Positions 44,601 through 48,855 of a stretch of DNA of 64,000 nucleotides are shown here, piece by piece. How positions within the stretch are numbered: position 1 is the stretch's first letter; each line of letters opens with the position of its first letter. This DNA comes from Gonatopus flavifemur (lineage: Eukaryota > Arthropoda > Insecta > Hymenoptera > Dryinidae): assembly GCA_018340375.1 (NCBI GenBank), contig JAFFJZ010000001.1, positions 11,674,001 to 11,738,000 of the forward strand, in the 5' to 3' direction. A model generated the notes under the pieces. That model had not been told where the DNA came from. It did no database searches and saw only the letters and a program-made list of their open reading frames with translations. The translations under genes and the position numbers were made by a program.

Positions 44601-44950
44601 TGGAGCAGAAAAAACAGCCAGCCGGTCATCAACAATCACACCATCAGCATCCACAACAACAACACCAACACGCTCATCATTCACAGCAACCAAACATACA
44701 ACCGCAATCACAACAACAGCAACCACATGTGCAACAACCTCAAACACAGCAATATCAGCAATTCCAACAACGGTATCATCAACAGCAACAGCAATATCAT
44801 CAATTACAGCAACAGCAACAACCGCACGCGCAACAGCATCATCCTCGTCAGCATTCGCAATCTCATCAATCGGTTGGTAGTAATACTCCTCCGACAACGC
44901 AAGAACGTAAAAATTCATCTCACTTCGATTCTTTCCCTCGTCATCGCTGA
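631..44950 (+). CDS. MADD: MADD / Rab3-GEF, C-terminal part, eight exons
   Basis: MADD (Rab3-GEF) is a DENN-domain exchange factor for Rab3/Rab27 on synaptic and secretory vesicles; the vertebrate protein also binds the TNF receptor death domain. The join is 631-775, 842-971, 1038-1254, 1338-1610, 4004-4183, 36861-36933, 37249-37295 and 44546-44950. All junctions are GT/AG and phases match, giving 1470 nt, or 489 codons plus TGA. Diagnostic stretches remembered from vertebrate MADD are [68 protein letters not shown] and GIFVLEEF. The DENN part is not here and should lie upstream; this segment is the conserved C-terminal, PH-like region. Oddities are a 32.7-kb intron packed with transposons and a Gln/His-rich tail. 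Confidence 0.95.
842..971 (+). CDS. MADD: MADD exon
   Basis: Preceded by attccag and followed by gtgaga. It encodes [19 protein letters not shown] and then the [10 protein letters not shown] motif, both typical of MADD. It leaves two bases (AG) to complete an Arg codon with the next exon. The intron before it is only 66 bp. Confidence 0.95.
1038..1254 (+). CDS. MADD: MADD exon
   Basis: Acceptor tttttcaacag, donor gtgagt. It encodes [20 protein letters not shown] and [20 protein letters not shown], strongly conserved in MADD orthologues. It ends on a codon boundary. Confidence 0.95.
1338..1610 (+). CDS. MADD: MADD exon, PH-like region
   Basis: Exactly 91 codons, acceptor atttcag, donor gtaatt. 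It starts [10 protein letters not shown] and contains the TFVHAG-type strand, here [34 protein letters not shown] and LCLWRRNG follow, and it ends YTKK. This is the best-conserved exon of the gene in the window. Confidence 0.97.
2065..2587. repeat. Imperfect tandem duplication, ~157-bp unit
   Basis: The unit starting GCCAGAGTTAGTAT at 2065 recurs at 2222 (GCCAGAGTTAGTATGATC). Both copies run through CAATGTGCCAGTATTGATA to AATCACGATCTT. The second copy is interrupted by a fold-back element at 2322-2528; the first is not, so the first is its empty-site control. Confidence 0.8.
2322..2528. mobile_element. Fold-back MITE, CACG ends, TA target duplication
   Basis: Begins CACGAAAAAAAATACTCCGG and ends inversely ...ATTTTTTCCGTG. 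Both sides are flanked by TA (2320-2321 and 2529-2530). The long arms share the segment ATATGGACAGCAAG and its complement. The paralogous uninterrupted sequence at 2161-2175 (GTTAGAATCACG) has a single TA at the same place, which identifies insertion with a 2-bp TA duplication. Confidence 0.85.
2555..2787. mobile_element. Half copy of the CCCGTACAGCAC fold-back family
   Basis: Contains the arm of the family also seen at 20247-23103 and 61161-61558: ACAGGGGGCGGACATTTC, CCTCTCCGTTGCCTCAACG, AGTCTTAGGTGGAGG and TGGTTGTGCTGCACGGGG. Only one arm and the central loop are present, so the other arm has been lost. Confidence 0.75.
4004..4183 (+). CDS. MADD: MADD exon
   Basis: Sixty codons between acceptor attttccag and donor gtagga. 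It encodes [19 protein letters not shown], then [17 protein letters not shown] and [16 protein letters not shown]. This corresponds to the block that follows FYTKK in vertebrate MADD. The intron that follows is 32.7 kb long. Confidence 0.97.
6239..6505. mobile_element. Fold-back MITE, CACTGAGAAAA ends, TA duplication
   Basis: Begins CACTGAGAAAACAGATATC and ends GATACCTTTTTCTCCATG, flanked by TA on both sides. The arms contain CCATAATTTATGGATTTT and the segment CAGCGCTGGTCTGACCCGA with its complement. Related arms occur at 27700-28757, and a sister family with TGAGGATCAGCGCCAGTCTG occurs at 8414-8648 and 23263-23497. Confidence 0.85.
6811..7032. mobile_element. Fold-back MITE, CCCTGATAACACACG ends
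   Basis: The start CCCTGATAACACACGAAGG pairs with AATTCTTCATGTATCATCTG at the end. The arms carry AAGAACTCGTTAAT-type words. It is a diverged sister of 62175-62460 (CCCAGATAACACACG). Both are flanked by CT on each side. Confidence 0.75.
7935..8852. mobile_element. Fold-back element built of AGATATCT words
   Basis: Starts CCCAACAAATATTCAAGG and ends TTTTTGTTTGTTGGG. The interior is a dense run of near-repeats of AAGACATCTT, AGATATCTT and AAACATATCTT in both orientations. A second copy lies at about 51700-53275. A younger fold-back (8414-8648) is inserted in this copy. Confidence 0.7.
8414..8648. mobile_element. Fold-back MITE inside the AGATATCT element
   Basis: Starts CACGTAGAAAACAGATGTG and ends CATTTTTCTGCGCG. 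The arms share TTATTGAGGATCAGCGCCAG and its complement. The flanks are TA and CA. The homologous position in the second copy of the host element (about 52165) is uninterrupted. The same family occurs at 23263-23497. Confidence 0.8.
9074..10135. mobile_element. 1.06-kb fold-back element built of ATGCATTT words
   Basis: Starts CCCACGTAACCAAAAACGC and ends GTGTTTTTGGTTACGTGGG, flanked by TT on each side. The interior is dominated by AAATGCATTT, TTGAATGCATT and AAATACATTT in both orientations. No coding capacity is seen. Confidence 0.8.
10539..10772. mobile_element. Fold-back MITE, CACTGAGAGAAAT ends, TA duplication
   Basis: Starts CACTGAGAGAAATAGTTATT and ends AATTATTTCTCTCTGTG, with TA at 10537-10538 and 10773-10774. 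The interior is made of TCAAGAAAATATATTCTTGA words. Confidence 0.85.
11493..12001. mobile_element. Fold-back element with a nested fold-back
   Basis: Starts CATTGAGAGGAGAGCAATTT and ends AAATTGCTCTTCTCTCAGTG, followed by TA. The long arms share words such as TTTATTATATAATACAATAT and AGTAATGTGAAGC. A second fold-back (11692-11799) sits in its loop. Confidence 0.75.
11692..11799. mobile_element. Nested short fold-back, CCAYACARCRCCACAGTC ends
   Basis: The ends CATACAGCACCACAGTCCC and GGGACTGTGGCGTTGTGTG are inverted. The interior consists of GAATTCTT words (AAGAATTCTTGG, AAGAATTCTTTG). The same family is seen at about 12171-12266 and 39603-39705. Confidence 0.7.
12171..12266. mobile_element. 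Short fold-back, GCAGCACCACA ends
   Basis: GCAGCACCACAATCACAGAA pairs with TTCTGGAACTGTGGTGCTGC. The loop contains AAGAATTC words as at 11692-11799. It abuts the next fold-back at 12264, and the exact border between them is uncertain. Confidence 0.65.
12264..12721. mobile_element. Fold-back element CACGCAGAGAAG with nested palindrome
   Basis: The start CACGCAGAGAAGTGACTC and the end AGATCTCTTTTCTTCGCGTG (followed by TA) are inverted. The arms share AAAATAGCAGAGTTC and its complement. Its loop holds a separate near-perfect palindrome at 12415-12564. Confidence 0.7.
12415..12564. mobile_element. Near-perfect 150-bp palindrome
   Basis: CCCTGCTTAAAGAATCTCAT at the left is matched by ATGAGATTCTTTAAGCAGGG at the right. 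The arms of about 65 bases show very few mismatches and include AACCGATTGATTTTCAT. It is probably a young fold-back of the CCCTG-ended class. Confidence 0.8.
12726..13650. mobile_element. 925-bp fold-back element, CCCTTGTGGAAATAATTC ends
   Basis: Arms of about 230 bases start CCCTTGTGGAAATAATTCTC and end GAGAATTATTTCCACGAGGG. TG flanks both sides. The arms are rich in AAGACTTTCAGAAAGTCTTA-type words. The loop contains another fold-back (13138-13373). Confidence 0.8.
13138..13373. mobile_element. Nested fold-back, CCCTGGTTGAAA ends
   Basis: CCCTGGTTGAAAGAATCCAT pairs with ATGGATTTTTCAACCAGGG; the flanks are CA and TA. The interior repeats AATGAGATTTGATCAGATT-like words. It shares the CCCTGGTNGAAA end code with 17026-17422, 48300-48373 and 55466-55875. 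Confidence 0.75.
13868..15270 (-). pseudogene. Broken mariner transposase
   Basis: The N-terminal half reads [25 protein letters not shown] and [14 protein letters not shown] (the mariner WVPHEL linker). The first catalytic Asp is present in ITSDEK, but the following Trp codon is a TGA stop. The second Asp is in [10 protein letters not shown] frameshift follows near 14450. The third catalytic Asp is lost: the usual APSDYHLF reads [13 protein letters not shown] (13893-14240) splits the last codons; across it the frame would end NGEYFN and TGA. It cannot encode an active enzyme. Confidence 0.9.
13893..14240. mobile_element. 348-bp fold-back MITE inside the mariner transposase
   Basis: Begins CACTGAGAAAAATGTGTTTC and ends GAAACACATTTTTCTCAGTG, with TA on both sides. 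Arms of about 150 bases contain TCGTAGAACTAGCAATAAG, AACAATAAAATTGTC and GACAATTC words. It lies between the codons for ...TVD and NGEYFN of the transposase. Confidence 0.95.
15838..16446. mobile_element. 609-bp fold-back element
   Basis: The arms pair CCGTTTTTTGAGAATTTATT with AATAAATTCTCAAAAGAAAGG. Further in, GCAAAAATATTTCAAAATGG pairs with CCATTGTGAAATATTTTTGT, and CGCACAACTTGACGGAG pairs with CTTCGTCAAGTTGTGCG. Coding capacity is absent. Confidence 0.7.
17026..17422. mobile_element. Fold-back MITE, CCCTGGTAGAAAAACCGGAT ends
   Basis: The start CCCTGGTAGAAAAACCGGAT is inverted at ATCCGGCTTTTCCACCAGGG. Both arms are made of variations of ATCCGGGTTTTATCCGG and carry TCCGGGATTCCAT and CGGATAC words. 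A second copy is 55466-55875. Confidence 0.85.
17637..17821. mobile_element. Nested fold-back, CCCTCATTCTGATGAA ends
   Basis: CCCTCATTCTGATGAATTTT at the left is inverted at GATCAGAATGAGGG on the right; the flanks are TA and CA. The loop carries TTCAATTAAATGGAAAAA-type words. Confidence 0.7.
17845..19130 (-). mobile_element. Full-length mariner, mauritiana subfamily
   Basis: It is 1286 bp, which is the length I recall for Mos1. The terminal repeats are CCAGGTGTGTAAGTATGAAA (left) and the complement of CCAGGTGCGTAAGTATAGAA (right), about 3 mismatches in 28. TA flanks it at 17843-17844 and 19131-19132. It encodes one uninterrupted transposase on the - strand, so it looks autonomous and young. 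Confidence 0.95.
17921..18958 (-). CDS. Mariner transposase, intact, 345 aa
   Basis: This DD34D transposase binds the element's ends and cuts and inserts it at TA. The start at [10 protein letters not shown] was chosen because it gives 345 codons, the length of Mos1 transposase, and the same N-terminal MSSFVP. The open frame extends 45 codons further upstream without similarity. An HTH DNA-binding region with FKSGDYDV is followed by the WVPHEL linker. The catalytic Asp residues are in [16 protein letters not shown] and LAPSDYYLF, with exactly 34 residues between the second and third. It ends SDGQYFE. No internal stop or frameshift is visible. Confidence 0.95.
   Translation of the reverse strand: MSSFVPTNYDLRTALLFCFHLKKTAAESHRMLMEAFGEHALGEKQCFEWFKRFKSGDYDVRNEERGRPPKKFEDADLQALLDEDDAQTQQQLADQLKVTQEAISFRLKAMGKIQKVGKWVPHELNERQQENRKTSCEMLLARFQRKSFLHRIVTGDEKWIYFENPKRKKSWVTPGEPSTSTARPNRYGRKTMLCVWWDQKGVIYYELLKPGETVNTQRYRQQMIDLDRVLREKRPEYQQRRHKVILLHDNAPAHKAKQAQETIQSFRWEILQHAPHSPDLAPSDYYLFASMGHALAEQRFTSYEDVRKWLDDWFASKEQQFFWRGIHKLPERWKKCIDSDGQYFE
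20395..22863. mobile_element. Giant 2469-bp palindrome, 8-bp target duplication
   Basis: The arms are about 1.2 kb (20395-21591 and about 21668-22863), separated by about 75 bp, and highly similar along their whole length. The ends are TAGGGTGGTCCGAAAAAAC and the complement of TAGGGTGGGCCGAATAAAC. The flanks ATGTTCGC (20387-20394) and ATCTTCGC (22864-22871) look like an 8-bp target duplication with one mismatch, as in hAT or P-type elements. The arms include a protein-coding segment (see 21564-21863). Confidence 0.85.
21564..21863 (-). CDS. ORF at the centre of the giant palindrome
   Basis: A 99-codon frame reads from the right arm through the unique centre into the left arm. It contains [36 protein letters not shown], and [16 protein letters not shown] with LLQKASIDY after it. 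Only the centre codes the [18 protein letters not shown] part; the left arm holds an inverted copy of the N-terminal part (21393-21614, + strand). The pattern (x-CP-x-GKP, LPT-x-EDVI, then KAS) resembles the start of uncharacterised, repeat-encoded arthropod proteins that I know only from memory. It is probably a truncated remnant of the transposon's protein. Function unknown. Confidence 0.45.
   Translation of the reverse strand: MQCCVVKFLRYMMAASKKMITRNVFECPIFGKPKDFVQNILPTHEDVIRRCFQEQYNLSVKVNNKSVSFSNVAHKVADRIKSLLQKASIDYTFVISLYR
23263..23497. mobile_element. Fold-back MITE, TG target duplication
   Basis: Starts CATGCAGAAAAATATATTTT and ends CATCTGTCTTCTGCGTG, with TG on each side. The arms carry TTATTGAGGATCAGCGCCAG. 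It is the same family as 8414-8648. It lies in the right arm of the outer fold-back at 19501-23614. Confidence 0.85.
26601..26666. repeat. GCT / GTT trinucleotide microsatellite
   Basis: A GCTGCTGCT run of about six units passes through AGCATTGCT into a GTT run of about ten units and then ACTGCTG. On the - strand it would read CAA/CAG, but no exon signal or long frame accompanies it, so it is treated as intronic microsatellite. Confidence 0.85.
27917..28280. repeat. Tandem duplication, each copy hit by a MITE
   Basis: The unit ACTGTCAATAAGACTATTC ... CAGAGCAC recurs from about 28196 (ACTGTCAATGAAACTATTC). Words shared by both copies are GAGGCTCATSAGACAGATTT and GATAACGAAAAAATCAGAGC. The first copy is interrupted at AACGTTA and the second just after AGAGCAC. 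Each therefore documents the other's empty site. Confidence 0.8.
27980..28150. mobile_element. Fold-back MITE, ACCAATTSGTTGGT family
   Basis: Starts CACGGAGGAAAATGTATGG and ends CCATCCATTTTTCTCAGTG, with TA on the left and TG on the right. The arms read GTTGCAATAACCAATTCGTT and its complement. The intact paralogous site AACGTTACAGATAACG occurs in the second tandem copy (about 28250). Confidence 0.9.
28281..28537. mobile_element. Fold-back MITE, second ACCAATTSGTTGGT copy
   Basis: Starts CACTGAGAAAAATGGATGG and ends CATACATTTTTCTCCGTG; the flanks are CG and CA. Its arms are those of 27980-28150 in the same orientation, but the loop is longer and carries extra AACCAATTTT words. The empty site (AGAGCACAAGGTCCG) is seen at about 28171-28185. 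Confidence 0.9.
28822..29152. mobile_element. Fold-back MITE built of AGATCT words
   Basis: Starts CCCCAGACAAAAGATT and ends AATCTTCTTGTCTCGGG, TG on both sides. The interior is a series of AGATCT, GAGATCTA and TAGATCTC words. A second copy is at 42026-43139. Confidence 0.8.
29378..29641. mobile_element. 264-bp fold-back MITE, CA target duplication
   Basis: Starts CACGGAAAGAATAAGTAGTC and ends GACTGATTTTTTCCGTG, with CA at 29376-29377 and 29642-29643. The arms contain CAAATTTTCGTTGACTAG, GTCACTTTTGGACGGAGC and GAATTCGTATACTG. Confidence 0.9.
29642..29903. mobile_element. Fold-back element built of TTGCTNNNNTAGCAA words
   Basis: Starts CACTTAGAGAAAAAAAGTTG right beside the previous element and ends CATAAAAATTTTGTGTG. 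The arms match loosely (GTTGCTGAAACAGC with GCTTTTTCAGCAT). The interior is dominated by TTTGCTAATTTAGC and AGCAAAAATTTTGCT words. Confidence 0.6.
30037..30482. mobile_element. Fold-back element, GAGTGACCGCAAAA arms
   Basis: GAGTGACCGCAAAATCCGCC pairs with GGCGGAGAAATACTC...TTTTTTGCGATCACTC, and CGCGAGTTTCAGGTTGAATT pairs with AGAATGCATTCTCACCTGAAACCCGCGGT. The open frames seen here run through the arms and are judged non-genic. Confidence 0.6.
30635..31324. mobile_element. Fold-back element, GGGTAACACCACAGTG ends
   Basis: GGGTAACACCACAGTGACC at the left pairs with CACTGTGGTGTTACCCC at the right. Only the outer 17 or so bases and T/A-rich stretches pair clearly; the middle 600 bp shows no gene. 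Confidence 0.5.
31327..31944. repeat. 214-bp tandem duplication with a MITE in copy 2
   Basis: The unit AGGGCATTCATCAGAGGCAA starts at 31327 and again at 31541. Both copies contain CCCCCAGTTTTCTC, ATAATCGATTTGAATGAGC and GGAATCTAGTAACTTTTTG. Copy 2 is split after AAAGAAAGTGCAGCT by the element at 31662-31842. Confidence 0.9.
31662..31842. mobile_element. 181-bp fold-back MITE, CCCAAGTAAAAAT ends
   Basis: Starts CCCAAGTAAAAATTTTCATT and ends AACATTTTTACTCGGG; TT and TA flank it. Its GC-richer arms include GACTGGTGCAGGCGTGTTGC and GCGGTACTGTTGC. The uninterrupted site (GTGCCGCTACTCT) is present in the first tandem copy near 31440. Confidence 0.9.
32795..33328. mobile_element. Fold-back element, CGTACGTAAATATTTCG arms
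   Basis: The left arm CGTACGTAAATATTTCGATG pairs with GCAAAATATTTCCGTACAGG on the right. Inside, TTTGGAACATTCTGTACAGA pairs with CTGTACAGAATGTTCCAG, and TTTGCACT-type words are repeated. Each arm is about 230 bases. Confidence 0.75.
34232..34487. mobile_element. 256-bp fold-back MITE, TA duplication
   Basis: Starts CACGGAGAAAAATTGTCTA and ends TAGATAATTTTTCTCAGTG, TA on both sides. The arms share TATTATAAATTACTAAACTC, GCTAGTATATTG and ATACTTGCATTTT with their complements. Confidence 0.95.
36861..36933 (+). CDS. MADD: MADD exon
   Basis: Acceptor ttgtttacag, donor gtaagt. It encodes [20 protein letters not shown] then LEEF, matching the segment IELNHIKKC...GVFVLEEF that follows in vertebrate MADD. 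It leaves one base (A) to start an Asn codon completed by the next exon. Confidence 0.95.
37249..37295 (+). CDS. MADD: MADD exon, 47 bp
   Basis: Acceptor ttttacag, donor gtaagt. It encodes [15 protein letters not shown], corresponding to the EVVSHKYKTPM segment of vertebrate MADD. It is a microexon-sized unit whose phase fits both neighbours. Confidence 0.9.
37799..38062. mobile_element. 264-bp fold-back MITE inside mariner coding sequence
   Basis: Starts CACGGAAAAAAATGACCACG and ends CACGTCGTTTTTTTCCGTG, TA on both sides. The arms include GAATTACATG, GGATTTCATGTA and TGGGACCAATGT-like words. Mariner coding sequence continues on each side, so its borders are certain. Confidence 0.95.
38780..39022 (+). 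pseudogene. 5'-truncated non-LTR retroposon tail
   Basis: The frame contains [32 protein letters not shown] and [11 protein letters not shown] with a TGA at 38991-38993, followed within 20 bases by a TGATGATGATGATT tail. This matches the typical end of insect RTE/R1-like reverse transcriptases (GH-LRH...GRPR-SY...NR--WR) as I remember it. Only the last 65 or so codons are present, consistent with 5' truncation. Confidence 0.75.
39061..39201. mobile_element. Near-perfect 141-bp palindrome
   Basis: GGGATGGGCACTTTTGTACT pairs with AGTACAAAAGTGCCCATCCC, and CCCGGAATACTTTTA with its complement. The loop is about 50 bases. It resembles the fold-backs but has GGG/CCC ends of opposite polarity. Confidence 0.85.
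39603..39705. mobile_element. Short fold-back, CCACACAACACTTCAGTT ends
   Basis: CCACACAACACTTCAGTTGA pairs with TTCTGAACTGTGGTATTGTGTGG, and AGAGTTCATAATGAATC pairs loosely with the other arm. It is the same family as 11692-11799. Confidence 0.65.
41096..41549. mobile_element. Fold-back, CCTTTAGCTGCCACACTGGG ends
   Basis: CCTTTAGCTGCCACACTGG pairs with AGTGTGGCAGCTAAGGG, and ACTGGGGTCAGACTGACCCC pairs with GGGGTCATAATCGACCCCAG. It interrupts the 5' region of the third mariner. Confidence 0.75.
42026..43139. mobile_element. GATCT fold-back, second copy, with insertion
   Basis: The left part CCCGAGAAAAAAAGATTAGA and the following AGATCTAATGAGATC words match 28822-29152 in opposite orientation. 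The right arm is cut after CTACCTAAATCCCAGTA by another element (42335-43114) and resumes TAGATCTAATCTTTCTTTC. Confidence 0.75.
42335..43114. mobile_element. 780-bp fold-back built of CCTGATCAGG words
   Basis: Starts CCCCAGTAGAAATTTGA and ends TCAAAATTTCTACTAGGG, flanked by TA. The interior is a series of GGACCTGATCAGGATTACC-like words in both orientations. Confidence 0.8.
44546..44950 (+). CDS. MADD: MADD last exon with Gln/His-rich tail
   Basis: Acceptor aatttacag. The first 20 or so codons ([20 protein letters not shown]) match the EICYSVLCLFSYVAA block at the end of vertebrate MADD. About 110 codons follow that are mainly Gln and His (for example [12 protein letters not shown] and [19 protein letters not shown]), before a Ser/Thr-rich end ([12 protein letters not shown]) and TGA at 44948-44950. 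The tail is low-complexity CAA/CAG/CAT repeat and is probably variable between individuals. Confidence 0.92.
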   Translation, partial: ADQICYAVLCVFSYLAAGLEQKKQPAGHQQSHHQHPQQQHQHAHHSQQPNIQPQSQQQQPHVQQPQTQQYQQFQQRYHQQQQQYHQLQQQQQPHAQQHHPRQHSQSHQSVGSNTPPTTQERKNSSHFDSFPRHR

Positions 44951-46133
44951 CAAAGGGGAAGACACTCGCTCCCATTTGTGCACAATTACGATAGATGGGC
45001 TCCTTACGCTTGCCTACCTTGGGTATAAATTTATATAATTAAGACAACGTGTATCCGGATGCTGAAAATTTCTTTGAAACATTCATGTCATATTTTATTT
45101 TTATCCAATTTTAATTCTAAATTTTGATTTCAAAGAATTCATTTTAATACCAACAAGTTTGAGTTTAACTTGGTCGAAAAACTTGATTGGTTTGAAGAAT
45201 TTAAGATGTCTTTAGGACTCACGTTTGATGAGTTATATGAATATATATTTGTAGATGAAATTCAAGAGAAAATCTAATATCTTTTTCGAAATTTTTACCA
45301 TCTGGACAATTCTAATTCCAATCTATGTTAAATTCATTTACATTATTGAATGAAAGAAAAAAAACCCGCGTCTTCTGCATTATTCTGTGCCATAATTCAA
45401 AATCACAAACCTCATTCTACGTTGGAACACACAGTTTCTGAATTCAAGCAATTTTTGTGAAATTATCATTCCTCGTAGGCTGTATCTGGATAATATAAAA
45501 TTAACAACAATTCAATATCAATTCGGAATCAATCTATAATGTGAATGTTACCATCTTATGTCATTTGGATACAGTCTACTGAATTTGGTTGAATTCTTAT
45601 TCACACAAATAGAATGGTAAAATAATTAGAATTGAGAAGTATAAGTTTCTTCCCGTAGGGTGGGAAATTATTATAAAAATTATATATAAACTATATTGAC
45701 TTACACACAAATCATATACAACTTTCTGCATTGGCTGTTATGTTTTTAATAGAGCGAATCGTTCGAGTATCAAAATATATAATTGAAGAAAATTGTTATT
45801 ACAAAACAAAAAATTTGAATTCTTCAGTGATTTTTGGAATAATTCAGAAGACCTTGATGTTCATCTCCTTTAATATAAAAGAAACCAAAAAAACAACAAA
45901 CAAATGACACAATGAACTTTCTTTCCCAGAATTTTCGAGACTACCTTTTGAATTCTTTCAGCAATCTTTCTATCATATGTACTTTCCATTGATATTCCCA
46001 TAAAACTTGTTCTATCACGTGAACGTTGGAATCAAACGGCAGCTGAGTGTCTTGTGAAGAAAGATGATATCGAATGAATATTTTATCGATGAACTACACA
46101 TTCTAACAATCCAGACCAATTGTCTTTTTGTAA

Positions 46134-46139
46134 AATAAA
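46134..46139 (+). terminator. Candidate polyadenylation signal for MADD
   Basis: AATAAA about 1.2 kb after the MADD stop codon, in TGTAAAATAAATAG. Other AATAAA hexamers lie further on, for example near 46970 and 47930, so the choice is tentative. Confidence 0.25.
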
Positions 46140-48299
46140 TAGAAATTATCCAAACAGTTCGAACTTGACCGCTAAATCTAATGTGAAACTGATAAAATAT
46201 AAATGATGATGATGATGGAATTCTATTTCAGAATTCACAATGTGATTGACTTAATTTAAGCATGGACAAATGTTTGATTATTGATTGTAAATGATATACA
46301 TATATATGTACCGAAGCAGGAACGTATTTCGAATCTCACGACAATTAATCTCTTTTATTGTGATAATGATAATAATACTACTAATAATAGTGAATAACGG
46401 ATAATGATAAACCGTTAACGATGTAATGGCTCATTATTCCATCGATCCACCCTGATTAATTTCGAATTGTGTCTTTGGAATGAAAAAATCACGCGAATTT
46501 AGTTAAGAGCGACGATTTGAAGCAATATAAATGATAATTATTGCATTTGATTGGGAAAAAACGTGAAAAATCATGAACCTTTTGTAAAGAATCAACCACA
46601 GTTGCGATCGAGCGTAGATTATGAGAGTAAAGGAACTGTGGATTTGGGATATATTTTATTAGAAATATTTTCGCATTATTAGCGTGCATGGAAAATACTT
46701 TTGATAAGCCATGGGACATCGAATACAACTTTTGGAATTCGTCATCACGCGGAAGAAGAGGATTGTATCGATTATTGTATTATTTTGTTCGCCATGAAAT
46801 ATTTCTACGATGAAATTCCAATCGATGTATAAGCGTTTACTAGGACTGATGAAATGAATAAGAGATTCAAAGAATATTCTAGTTTGTAAAGAACACCTTT
46901 GTACAGGGAAGATTATTAAAATATACAGACATATTTCAAAGCTGAAAATTCATTATCCGTATAAATAAATCGAACCAAATATCCTATGTAGAGCTGTATC
47001 CTAAGCCGAGTGAACTAAGATAGAATACAATTAAAATAGAATGAAAAGCATATTTCAGAAATTGTCTGTGTAAATTGATGATTTTCGTTAGTGCTACATT
47101 TAGACAATACCTAATAACGATCATCGTTCTCATCCCACAATGTGTAACGAAACTAAATTTAGAAACTAGTATCCCTTAAAAGAAATCAGACACGTACAGA
47201 AAGAGGGAATTATTGTAAGAATTGGTAATCGATTTCGGCAATTTATTATTCTCCAAATTTGAAACAGTGAAACGTAGAATAGCTAGAAGTCGTTGTTGAT
47301 TCTTCCTGTAATTTTTTTTCAGCGCATATATGTACACATGATGAATTTTTTAACAAGTGTGTCGTAGGTGCCTGTAAAAGTGCAGTAAAAAATACATGTT
47401 TAGAAAATCGATAAAGATGGTGTACTACATGATATTCAATGGTACTTTTATTTTTTCGTACTCAATCAATTTAAAGTTGATAAATTTGTACACTTTGGTA
47501 GCAACATAAAAAAATATAATATCGGAATTTCATTTTTGTTTTTCATAGAGAAAAATGAGTGTGGCGTTTGAAAAAGTTCGTTGGGCTCGTGAAAATATTA
47601 ATGTTCCAGCAAGGACGTTGGTTCTATGAACAGATTTTGTTATGTCTTATTGTTCTAGCAATTCCTGTTTTCAGACTGATTCGCTATGACAACAATACTT
47701 TTCTTTTTCACGTACGTCCACCACAAGAACCATTTTTCATTCTGAATGAGAAGGGATTTGTTGGAATTCATAAAAACATTTAAAATTAGTGATTCATATT
47801 AGACTGAAATTTCGTCTTATTATATAATTTATATCTTATTTCTCAATTTCCGAACATTTATCGAGAACATAAAATGTGAGAAGTATGTCAGTAATATTGC
47901 CATTAAAAATCGATCTGAAACTGTACTTAAATAAATTTCAGTCACGTGAAATTTGGTGTTTTCGATTTCTCTTCTACTTCCAGAATATAAGTATGAGAGG
48001 ACTCAATAATTTCACCGACTATGTTATTGGAGTTTGAATCTCTCGCAAGAATAGATTGAACATTGGATGTTAAAAAATGCGAGAAAATAAATGACCTGGG
48101 TTCCTGCTCGGAAACAGCTGGGTTCCTATCCAAGGACTATGAAATTCTTCAGATCCACGCCTAGCATCCTTGGGTACACAAGCCCTAACCTAGACCCATC
48201 AGGTCATGGCCTATTCTAGGCAAGAATGCGAGTGATTCCAGGCGGGGACCTGAAGAGTCCAGTGGGTTCTGGATGGGAATCCGAGTGTTCCCGAGCAGA

Positions 48300-48373
48300 C
48301 CCTGGTGGAAGCATTCCTCTGAGAATTTCTGAGAATCTCTGAAAAACTCTCAAAGTTGGAATTTCCACCAGGG
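48300..48373. repeat. Short fold-back, CCCTGGTGGAA ends
   Basis: CCCTGGTGGAAGCATTCC pairs with GGAATTTCCACCAGGG. The loop contains GAGAATTTCTGAGAATCTC. It shares the CCCTGGTNGAA end code in minimal form. Confidence 0.65.
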
Positions 48374-48721
48374 GAAACTTGGTTTCGTATGTGAACTTGG
48401 AAATTTCACCCTGTGGAAAGTGCCGAGTAAATTTGAATACAAACCAGACAAATTCCTTCCCAGTTTTCTTCACAGAATTTGCTTGACATTTCCCGCGAAA
48501 TTCCCACCTGGGATATATTTGCCTGTCTCTAATTTACAATCCGTTTCAACGAAGGATTCAAACTTCAGCAACATCAATACTCTGAATTGAATAATTCTTA
48601 CAGTACAGGCATTATAGATCCTCAGTAGAGATGAGTCAAATATACAATGTAAAAACCCTACCATGATTTGCCTGCAACGTTAGGTGGTAGCAAAGTGCTC
48701 TATGAGGGACACTTTTTTCCT

Positions 48722-48855
48722 ACCCCGAAGAGAAAACAAACGTGAAAATGGACATTTTCACGTGCTATAAACATTCGTGGAACGTTGAAAGTTTCAAGAA
48801 TGTTCGCGAAACATTGAAATGTCTGTGTTTACGTTTCTGTTTTCTTGAGGAAGAT
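48722..48855. repeat. Short fold-back, CCCCGAAGAGAAAAC ends
   Basis: CCCCGAAGAGAAAACAAACG pairs with CGTTTCTGTTTTCTTGAGG. The loop has GAACGTTGAAAGTTTCAAGAATGTTCGCG-type words, several self-complementary. Confidence 0.5.

Noticed and set aside
44535..44975. 146-codon - strand frame opposite the MADD last exon
   Set aside because: It is the antisense of the CAA/CAT repeat, giving Val/Ala/Asp runs; the + strand frame has splice signal and homology.
47556..47783. Short + strand frames downstream of MADD, one starting MSVAFEKVRWARENIN
   Set aside because: The frame stops after about 24 codons, the alternative frame is hydrophobic without similarity, and no splice context was found; possibly 3' UTR.
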